Part shown: positions 57,821 to 64,000 of the stretch, one piece after another
Position numbering within the stretch: position 1 is the stretch's first letter
Layout of the letters: each line of letters opens with the position of its first letter
DNA from: CAYZJV01 sp049310885
GTDB lineage: Bacteria; Spirochaetota; Spirochaetia; Sphaerochaetales; Sphaerochaetaceae
NCBI RefSeq assembly: GCF_049310885.1
Contig: NZ_JBMDYO010000003.1
Coordinates: 124,001 to 188,000 of the forward strand
Direction of reading: 5' to 3'
Length of the DNA stretch: 64,000 nucleotides
Position numbers and translations under genes: made by a program
Notes under the pieces: model-generated
The model's database searches: none
What the model saw: the letters and a program-made list of their open reading frames with translations, nothing else
Told to the model about the DNA's origin: nothing

Positions 57821-58930
57821 CTAAGCTTGCTGGCCACTACAGAGGGTGATGACCAATGTTGTCAATTTTTCCAATGCTGCTAGAGGGATTGATTCACCAG
57901 AAGTGTGGGCTCCACTATAGCCAATCCCCAAGGTCAGGACTGGTAAACCTTGGTTTCGCATGATATTCGCATCGCTTCCACCACCGGTATGAACAGGATT
58001 ATAGGGAACTCCTGCCTTTGCGCAGGCCTGCTCGAATACCTTCAGCTCTTGCGCCTCGGAGTCGACAATATAGCCAGGATAGAGTTCCACTGAATCGAAC
58101 TCATACGATCCCCCGAATGCTGCCAATGCTTTGATGCAACACAGTTCAAGATGGGCCATATGTTGCTTGACCCTTTCGCTTGTGGTAGAACGAACCTCCA
58201 AGGTGACTTCACATCGGTCACACACAATATTGGTGACCTCTCCTCCATGGATGGTTCCAATATTGGCGGTCGTCTCCTCATCTACTCGCAACAGTTTCAT
58301 AGTATCGATAGCCCTAGCTGCCAGTGAAATTGCGCTGATTCCTGCTTCTGGAACGAATCCGGCATGCGCCGATTTTCCATGGAAGACAATGGTAGCATCA
58401 CTTTTACTTGGAGCTCTGGTGACGACTGTCCCAATGGGACCGCTTGCATCGAGTGTATATCCGATCCCAATGGGTCCAAGGAGCTCCATATTGAAAGCCT
58501 TCGCTCCTTCGAGTCCTACCTCCTCAGCAACTGTGAAGAGGAGGACTATGGGGCCGTGGGGAAGCTCTTTTTCCTTTATCTCCTGCAGGGATACGAGTAT
58601 TGCGGCTATTCCTGCCTTGTCATCTGCTCCAAGTGCCGAGGTCCCGTCAGTCACGATACGGTCGTCGACTATCTTGGCCGCAACATTGACTGCATTGGGA
58701 ACTGTATCCATATGACAATTCAACAGTATAGCAGGAGTACGCTCAAATCCACTTGTTGCCGGTACCGTACCATAGATGTTTCCTGACTGGTCGGTTTTCA
58801 TAGGAATTCCTAGGAATGACAATCGTTCGAGGAGATCTTCCCTTGTATCTGTCTCATGACCCGAAGGGGAATTGATAGCGATGAGTTCCAACATGGTTTG
58901 GGCGGTTTTCTTGGCCAGGTTATGGGACAT
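57821..58930 (-). CDS. M20 family metallopeptidase, peptidase-T-like
   Basis: About 369 residues. The two-zinc site is complete: NCHMDTVPN (His and Asp), GADDKAGIAAIL (bridging Asp), TVAEEVGLEGA (catalytic Glu and ligand Glu), TLDASGPIG and the final His in GAHTSGESIP. A dimerisation domain follows near 170-280. It resembles tripeptidase PepT and related M20/M42 aminopeptidases of the cytoplasm. The ATG at 58930 has GAGGAG 7 bases before it; the frame extends 42 codons further but without a site and across the divergent gene's start. Confidence 0.92.
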   Translation of the reverse strand: MSHNLAKKTAQTMLELIAINSPSGHETDTREDLLERLSFLGIPMKTDQSGNIYGTVPATSGFERTPAILLNCHMDTVPNAVNVAAKIVDDRIVTDGTSALGADDKAGIAAILVSLQEIKEKELPHGPIVLLFTVAEEVGLEGAKAFNMELLGPIGIGYTLDASGPIGTVVTRAPSKSDATIVFHGKSAHAGFVPEAGISAISLAARAIDTMKLLRVDEETTANIGTIHGGEVTNIVCDRCEVTLEVRSTTSERVKQHMAHLELCCIKALAAFGGSYEFDSVELYPGYIVDSEAQELKVFEQACAKAGVPYNPVHTGGGSDANIMRNQGLPVLTLGIGYSGAHTSGESIPLAALEKLTTLVITLCSGQQA

Positions 58931-59056
58931 TTGTAGACTCCTCATACGTAGTTTGAATCCGAGCATACCACACCCGGACCGGTCATTCCAAGTCTCTGGA
59001 CTATTGGTCTGTAGTCTCGTATGGTAGTGATACGAGAAATCGGAGGTTTGCCCCAT

Positions 59057-60043
59057 ATGGTTACTTTTACGGATGAAGAAGAGCGAGTCTTGGACAGGTG
59101 TATACAGCTTTTAAGAGGAGAAGGGTCCTCCTTTGCTTCGATTGTCGAAACCCAGGTCTTAGATTTAAAAAAACTTGCCGAAATCGTAGATAGGGCTCCT
59201 TCTCCGAAAACGGATCTTCTGCATGAGCAAGACAGTCGTTCTGTAGAGACTCTTGTACGTAAATTGAGTGATCGTGGGCTTGAGCATATTGTGAATCTTC
59301 CTACAAAAGCTGTTCTCGGACATGGTTTTACGGTAATGAAATTGCATGTGTTCGGTCTTCTGAGCAAACTCTCCCGTACGTTGGAAAGTCTCTCCGAATC
59401 TCGTGAGGAGATTGAGAAAGAGTACAACGATCTACTTTTCACAATCATGGCGGAAGATCTCTATACATCACTAGTCTCGAAGGAAGATAGCAATGAAACT
59501 TGGGTACATGATGCAGCCCATGAACTCATTACCATGTGGGATATGCGGACCAGCGGTTACTTGGAGACCTTTGCCTTGGCTATCAGGGAATTGTGGCATG
59601 TCCGTCATGCCATAGTTCCGGTACTGGGAACTCTATTGGGAACCATGGAAGTCATGAGGTTGAATGTGATGTTACCGCCGGTATGGCTCGATTTCATGGC
59701 AAATTCGGCTAACTCAGAGGGTGTGGTGGATGCCTTGGAAGAGTTCATCTTCGATCTCAGTTATGAAGAGCTGGCTATTTTACGAGATAGGATGGAAAGG
59801 GAGAGTATTTCCGTCATCGATCGTAATACTGCTTGGCTTATGCTGGGTAAGCACGAGAGCCCAGCAGTGGAGGCAAATGCAGCTCTTGCCCTCTATAACA
59901 GCTATATGGATCGCCAGGAGAAAGCTAAGGAGAGAATTATCAGAGGCTCCAGGGGACCCAAGAGATCCTTAGAGGAATATTTTGTTATTTATTTGCTTTC
60001 CAGCGATCTACATACCCCCGATTACAGTAGATATGACACATAA
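59057..60043 (+). CDS. unknown helical protein
   Basis: About 328 residues; I do not recognise the family. It is predominantly helical and acidic, with no membrane segment or signal peptide. A heptad-like stretch (LSKLSRTLESLSESREEIEKEYNDLL, cited by its ends, near 100-125) could form a coiled coil. The region around ALEEFIFDLSYEELAILRDRME may bear on protein contacts. The tail contains a basic patch (RIIRGSRGPKRSLEEYF). GGAGG precedes the ATG by 10 bases. It is divergent from the M20 gene and followed by the permease gene 87 bases later. It looks lineage-specific. Confidence 0.7.
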   Translation: MVTFTDEEERVLDRCIQLLRGEGSSFASIVETQVLDLKKLAEIVDRAPSPKTDLLHEQDSRSVETLVRKLSDRGLEHIVNLPTKAVLGHGFTVMKLHVFGLLSKLSRTLESLSESREEIEKEYNDLLFTIMAEDLYTSLVSKEDSNETWVHDAAHELITMWDMRTSGYLETFALAIRELWHVRHAIVPVLGTLLGTMEVMRLNVMLPPVWLDFMANSANSEGVVDALEEFIFDLSYEELAILRDRMERESISVIDRNTAWLMLGKHESPAVEANAALALYNSYMDRQEKAKERIIRGSRGPKRSLEEYFVIYLLSSDLHTPDYSRYDT

Positions 60044-60130
60044 AATACGTTTCCCTCTTGGCATGATTGGCGAGTCCTTGTAAACTTGCCGAGAAATCTG
60101 CGTCCAATCGATAAAAGGAGAATCTTGCCT

Positions 60131-61405
60131 ATGAATGAGAGAGACGGCATCTACATGCCAGCCGACAAACCCCCTTTGACCAGATGGATACCTCTGAGCA
60201 TCCAACATGTCTTTGCCATGTTCGGAGCGACTGTCCTGGTACCCATTCTTACCGGTTTGAGTGTTACCTCAGCCCTGTTCACCGCAGGAACAGGAACGCT
60301 CATCTATATCCTCATAACTGGTGCGAAAGTACCAGCCTTCTTAGGCTCCTCTTTTGCCTTCATACCTGCTCTTATCGGTATATCGGCATCATATGGAGTT
60401 CCCTATGCTATGGGTGGTGCTGTAGCTGCAGGAATTTTCTACGGTATTGTTTCAGCTATCATCCGTGCAGCTGGTTTAGGTTGGATAAAGCGAGCTTTGC
60501 CACCCGTAGTAATCGGTTCGGTAATTATCGTTATAGGTCTCAACTTAGCCCCGACAGCTATGGGGATGGCGATGAATGACGGTTCAGGAAACTATAGTCT
60601 GGTCTTTCTTTCGATCGCAGTGGTAACCCTTGCCGTAACTGTTATAGCGAATATCTTTCTCAAAGGATTTTTTAGTATTATCCCCATCCTAATTGGTTTG
60701 GTCAGCGGATATGTGTTCACCTTGGTGATGGGTTCGATTTTTCCAGCCTATGCGTTGGTCGATTTCAGTGGAGTTGCCGCAGCAAACTGGTTTGGGACTC
60801 CCCAATTCCAAGTTCCCAAATTCAATATTGTCGCGATAGTCACGTTCGTTGTGGTTTCACTGGCGACTATGGCAGAACACCTTGGTGATACCATAACATT
60901 GGGCAATGTAGTAGGAAAAGATTTTACTACCAATCCTGGCTTGCATCGTACGCTGGCCGGCGATGGAGTCGCGACTGCATGGGCAGCCTTCTGGGGAGGC
61001 CCCCCCAATACCACATATGGAGAGAATATCGGGGTTATGGCAATAACCCGGGTATACAGCGTATGGGTAATCGGAGGAGCAGCTGTGGTTGCCACGTTCC
61101 TCTCTTTCTTCCCAAAGTTCGGAGCTTTGATACAGACTATTCCTACTCCAGTAATCGGAGGAATCTCCATGCTTCTCTTTGGTATCATTGCATCAAGCGG
61201 TCTGCGAAATCTGGTTGAAAGCGGTGTTGATTACAAAGATAAGAGAAATCTTACTATCTCATCGGTCATACTGGTCGTTGGAATCGGGGGTGGCTTGGTT
61301 GCTTTCCCCCTTGGTAGTGGTCTCGAATTCCAAATGGGAGGCGTAGCTTTGGCGACACTGTTGGGAATTCTTCTCAATCTGGTGATTCCAAAGACTTTGC
61401 CGTAG
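60131..61405 (+). CDS. uracil/xanthine permease, NCS2 family
   Basis: About 424 residues with 14 membrane segments expected. IQHVFAMFGATVLVPILTG near the start, ITGAKVPAFLGSSFAFIP and the central motif TMAEHLGDTITLGNVVGKD, with the glutamate and histidine used for substrate binding, mark UraA/PbuX-type nucleobase:H+ symporters. GNNxG appears as GGPPNTTYGENIGVM. The uracil type is the closest. The ATG at 60131 follows AAAGGAG by 10 bases. A GC-rich hairpin and the long repeat array lie downstream. Confidence 0.92.
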   Translation: MNERDGIYMPADKPPLTRWIPLSIQHVFAMFGATVLVPILTGLSVTSALFTAGTGTLIYILITGAKVPAFLGSSFAFIPALIGISASYGVPYAMGGAVAAGIFYGIVSAIIRAAGLGWIKRALPPVVIGSVIIVIGLNLAPTAMGMAMNDGSGNYSLVFLSIAVVTLAVTVIANIFLKGFFSIIPILIGLVSGYVFTLVMGSIFPAYALVDFSGVAAANWFGTPQFQVPKFNIVAIVTFVVVSLATMAEHLGDTITLGNVVGKDFTTNPGLHRTLAGDGVATAWAAFWGGPPNTTYGENIGVMAITRVYSVWVIGGAAVVATFLSFFPKFGALIQTIPTPVIGGISMLLFGIIASSGLRNLVESGVDYKDKRNLTISSVILVVGIGGGLVAFPLGSGLEFQMGGVALATLLGILLNLVIPKTLP

Positions 61406-61444
61406 CGGCAGCCATACCGTTAATGATGGAAAAAGTCTCCATCC

Positions 61445-61474
61445 ACTGGCCTTCCGGGTAACTGGGAGGCCAGT
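61445..61474 (+). terminator. hairpin after the permease gene
   Basis: ACTGGCCTTCC (61445-61455) and GGGAGGCCAGT (61464-61474) pair over 11 bases with one G-U and an 8-base loop, followed by TATATAATAA. Terminator-like but without a solid T-run. Confidence 0.6.
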
Positions 61475-61493
61475 TATATAATAACTCAGTCGG

Positions 61494-62154
61494 GAATGAA
61501 AGGTATGCAAGCAAGCTTTCGTTCCCGGCATTCGTTTGTAAATGCAAGCAGGCTTTCGTTCCCTACACTCGCTCGGCAATGCAAGCAAGCTTTCGTTCCC
61601 GGCACTCGTTCGGTAATGCAAGCAAGCTTTTGTTTCCTGCACTCGTTCGGTAATACAAGCAAGCTTTTGTTTCCTGCACTCGTTCGGTAATACAAGCAAG
61701 CTTTTGTTTCCTGCACTCGTTCGGTAATACAAGCAAGCTTTTGTTTCCTGCACTCGTTCGGTAATACAAGCAAGCTTTTGTTTCCTGCACTCGTTCGGTA
61801 ATACAAGCAAGCTTTTGTTTCCTGCACTCGTTCGGTAATACAAGCAAGCTTTTGTTTCCTGCACTCGTTCGGTAATACAAGCAAGCTTTTGTTTCCTGCA
61901 CTCGTTCGGTAATACAAGCAAGCTTTTGTTTCCTGCACTCGTTCGGTAATGCAAGCAAGCTTTCGTTCCCGGCACTCGTTCGGTAATGGATCCACTTCGT
62001 GGCTCCGCTACGCTCACTCCGTTTGGGAATGTGATCCACTTCGTGGCTCCGCTACGCTCACTCCGTTTGGAAATGCAAGATGTCTTTCGTTTCCTACACT
62101 CGCTCGGCAATGTGGCCATGTTATGGCCCCGCTGCCCTCACTTCGTTTGGAAAT
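61494..62154. repeat. 17-module extragenic repeat array
   Basis: A head-to-tail array. Thirteen modules of the 37-base type come first: 61502-61538, 61539-61576 (one base longer), 61577-61613, 61614-61650, eight seemingly identical units at 61651-61946, and 61947-61983. Two modules of a 43/44-base type (61984-62026, 62027-62070), one 37-base module (62071-62107) and one 43-base module (62108-62150) follow. All modules meet at the junction CTCGTTCGG-TAATG or a close variant. The 37-type core is GCAAGCAAGCTTT; the 43-type cores carry hairpins such as CCACTTCGTGG and GGCCATGTTATGGCC. The ends (ATGAAAGGTATGCAAGC and CTTCGTTTGGAAAT) equal those of the copies at 5149 and 26334. Confidence 0.92.
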
Positions 62155-62214
62155 CCCTCCGAACATTGTACAATGGCAGTTTAACGTGGATGCAGATACA
62201 TGATAGGATAGGGG

Positions 62215-63096
62215 ATGTACAATTATACCATGTTGGATTCAGACTCCCTACTGGCCGCCCAATTGGATCGGTGGCACGAAAAGGGGATAGGTTCTATAGC
62301 GATGGATTTCGAGGGAGAATTCAATCTCCATATCTATGGGGAACATCTCTGTCTCGTACAGATATTCGATGGCTTGGACTATTTTCTGGTAGACCCTTTT
62401 ATCGTGTCTGAAAAGATGTTGAGACGACTTTTAGAGGATGAATCGCTGGAAAAGGTCATGTTCGATTGCAGCAGCGATGCTGCATTAGTTCGCAAACAGT
62501 ATGGAATCACGCTCAAGCCGGTTTATGATGTGAGGGTTTCGGCAAAATTGCTCGACTTCAATGGTAACCTTAGTAGTCTGGTATCAAGGTGCCTCAATAC
62601 TCCGCCAGTTACGGGAAAGAAGGGGAACCAGACCGCCAACTGGCTAAGAAGACCCTTGCAGACGAAATTGATAGAATATGCTCTAAGCGATGTGGAGCAT
62701 CTGTTTGCGATTCGATCGGTTCTGGAAAAGGAGTTGAAGAATGCTGGACTTCTCGGAAAAGCCGAGGAGATGATGAAAACTGTTTCTCTCCCTAGGGGAC
62801 CTGACAAGTACGGCTGGGAAAAACTGAACGGATATCGATATCTTTCTAAGGAGCAGAAGATCTATGTGAAATGGTTCTTCGAAGCCCGTGATATGCTGGC
62901 ACGCAAATTGAACAAACCAGCATTCCAAGTACTTGATAAGCATGTTTTAGTAGCTATGGCAAAACAGGTACCCCAAGATGGCTCTGCGTTCCGTAGTGTC
63001 GTTTCCCATAAGAATCGGCAGATTGAGGATGACCTGATCGCTTTGCTCATGGTTGCCCGTGAAGGTGCGATCGATGAAATCGGTAGCGTACAATAG
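62215..63096 (+). CDS. ribonuclease D-like 3'-5' exonuclease
   Basis: A 293-residue DEDD nuclease. Exo I has DFEGEFN (Asp31, Glu33), Exo II is VMFDCSSDAALVRK with the second Asp, and Exo III is YALSDVEHL with the Tyr-x3-Asp, so the active site is complete. A C-terminal HRDC domain (about 210-285, LNKPAFQVLDKHVLVAMAKQ, cited by its ends) binds RNA. RNase D trims the 3' ends of tRNA and other stable RNA. AGGA precedes the ATG by 6 bases. It lies directly downstream of the repeat array. Confidence 0.92.
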   Translation: MYNYTMLDSDSLLAAQLDRWHEKGIGSIAMDFEGEFNLHIYGEHLCLVQIFDGLDYFLVDPFIVSEKMLRRLLEDESLEKVMFDCSSDAALVRKQYGITLKPVYDVRVSAKLLDFNGNLSSLVSRCLNTPPVTGKKGNQTANWLRRPLQTKLIEYALSDVEHLFAIRSVLEKELKNAGLLGKAEEMMKTVSLPRGPDKYGWEKLNGYRYLSKEQKIYVKWFFEARDMLARKLNKPAFQVLDKHVLVAMAKQVPQDGSAFRSVVSHKNRQIEDDLIALLMVAREGAIDEIGSVQ

Positions 63097-63113
63097 CGCT
63101 TAGTCCTAGAGTA

Positions 63114-64000
63114 TTAGACCTTTTCCTTCCTATAGGCTGTCTTTGGCAAAGGGAGGGTTGTCCTAAATTCACCATCGAATCGGAAATAGGCATTTTGTAC
63201 TGCTGGTGCAGTAGCGATGGTGCTTAACTCTCCAATTCCCTTTGCTCCGTAGGCTTCTCTGGATACTTCATCATTCTTTACCGTGATGGTTTCGATATCA
63301 GGAGCTTCGGTTGCACGGAATAGACCTAGTGTGCCGTATTTTACTTTTGGATAGCCTCCCTCAATGGGATAGTCCTCGGTGAGCGCATACCCTAAACCCA
63401 TGACGACTCCACCCTCAACTTGACCCTCTACTGCAGTAGGATTCACCACTGTTCCTACATCAACAGCAGCTGTGACTTTTTCAACTTTTCCCTGTTCGTC
63501 CAATTGAACTACCTGTGTAGAATAGCTGTATGCAATATGACTCTTCGGGTTTGGTTTATCGGATCCCAAGGGGTCCGTGATTGCAGTGAATTCATCGTAA
63601 AATTCTTGTCCTTCCAGATCTGATAAGGATCCAGTCTTCTCTAGAGCCTCCTTAAGCTTATTCGCGACACGACGAATGGCTTCTCCGGTTATGACTGTCT
63701 GCCGAGAGGCGGTACTTGTTCCTGCATCGGGAGTACGTCTGGTATCTGCCGGTTCGCAGAAGGTCTTCTCTGGTGCAATGCCTATAGTCTCACATACGAT
63801 CTGTGTGGCTACAGTCGCCAATCCCTGACCCATGCAAGCAGCTGAGGTTCTGATATGGATAGTTCCATCTTCAACAGAGAGTGTGCATCTTCCCACATCG
63901 GGAACTCCTACTCCAAATCCACTGTTCTTGAAGGCACAGGCAATTCCTGTCCTCCCATTGGCTTCGAATATCGACTTTACCGCCAGAAGGCATTTGTCCA
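63114..64000 (-). CDS. xanthine dehydrogenase family molybdopterin-binding subunit, 3' part
   Basis: The minus-strand frame is open to the window edge, so at least 295 codons of the C-terminus are seen and the N-terminus is outside. IACAFKNSGFGVGVPDVGRC, then SAACMGQGLATVATQIVCETIG (cited by its ends), DTRRTPDAGTSTASRQTVITG and GQVEGGVVMGLGYALTEDYPIEGG lead to the invariant YGAKGIGEL with the catalytic Glu of molybdenum hydroxylases. It resembles selenium-dependent xanthine dehydrogenases and purine hydroxylases. With the nucleobase permease and the deaminase it points to purine use. Confidence 0.9.
   Translation of the reverse strand, partial: DKCLLAVKSIFEANGRTGIACAFKNSGFGVGVPDVGRCTLSVEDGTIHIRTSAACMGQGLATVATQIVCETIGIAPEKTFCEPADTRRTPDAGTSTASRQTVITGEAIRRVANKLKEALEKTGSLSDLEGQEFYDEFTAITDPLGSDKPNPKSHIAYSYSTQVVQLDEQGKVEKVTAAVDVGTVVNPTAVEGQVEGGVVMGLGYALTEDYPIEGGYPKVKYGTLGLFRATEAPDIETITVKNDEVSREAYGAKGIGELSTIATAPAVQNAYFRFDGEFRTTLPLPKTAYRKEKV

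Noticed and set aside
61259..62119. A 286-residue minus-strand open frame through the repeat array and the permease 3' end, plus two further frames
   Set aside because: It is made of repeat DNA read in three phases and runs antisense into the permease gene. There is no ribosome site and no family resemblance.
61494..62154. CRISPR array
   Set aside because: The units are directly joined with no unique spacers, eight units look identical, and there are no cas genes in the window.
61494..62154. Integron-like cassette array or attC sites
   Set aside because: There is no integrase, no paired R and L boxes with a GTT core, and the modules are too short to be cassettes.

Overview
The window reads as a chromosome segment of a fermentative, probably strictly anaerobic, diderm bacterium. 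The evidence is pyruvate formate-lyase with its activase beside an FNR-like regulator with four candidate Fe-S cysteines, GTP-dependent PEP carboxykinase, a 2-hydroxyacyl-CoA dehydratase/activase pair, small outer-membrane beta-barrel proteins with signal peptides, and sugar ABC transporter genes without their own ATPase. The overall gene content reminds me of spirochaetes of the Sphaerochaeta type; this is inference from protein character, not a database match. Two tRNA genes, both tRNA-Ala, are present and there is no rRNA.

Layout. 1-4.1 kb: a minus-strand cluster of aspS, a BaiN-type flavoprotein, an OsmC protein and an unknown gene cut by the left edge. 4.2-5.1 kb: a DUF1848 gene. 5.2-13.9 kb: a minus-strand run of marR, two half-size ABC exporters, a double activase/DUF2229 protein and a dehydratase-like protein. 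14-18.4 kb: a duplicated phage-shock (Psp) regulon, with pspA, a pspB-like gene, pspC and a DUF4097 gene in one operon, pspA2-pspC2 in another, and divergent pspF between them. Each operon has its own sigma-54 promoter and a matching upstream dyad. 18.7-26.3 kb: rsmI, an RNA methyltransferase, a MATE pump, a Lon-like protease, a Nif3 protein, lspA and a beta-propeller protein. 26.4-29.9 kb: an esterase, aroE, thiamine pyrophosphokinase and a beta-barrel protein. 30-37.8 kb: a LysR/YeiH pair, a CBS protein, an AEC carrier, the FNR-like regulator, pflB-pflA and a guanine-deaminase-like enzyme. 37.9-47 kb: tRNA-Ala, a RAYT-type transposase, a GGDEF-EAL protein, a Ugp-like ABC operon, an aminotransferase and a dicarboxylate/amino-acid symporter. 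47-64 kb: a PH-domain protein, Asp/Glu racemase, HAD hydrolase, MFS carrier, tRNA-Ala, asd, a beta-barrel protein, a U32 protein, pckG, panE, an M20 peptidase, an unknown protein, a uracil/xanthine permease, a long repeat array, RNase D and the end of a molybdenum hydroxylase gene.

Three things stand out. (1) A modular extragenic repeat family: a 17-module tandem array at 61.5-62.15 kb, plus a one-module and a two-module copy that fill the gaps between convergent genes at 5.15 and 26.3 kb, all with the same ends. (2) Many genes without a Shine-Dalgarno sequence have a -10 box 6 or 7 bases before the ATG (left-edge gene, aspS, rsmI, lon-like, nif3, yeiH), which predicts leaderless mRNAs. (3) The duplicated Psp regulon, in which a TTGGT-N7-ACCA dyad lies about 131 bases upstream of both sigma-54 promoters, and one copy sits inside the pspF promoter, predicting autorepression.
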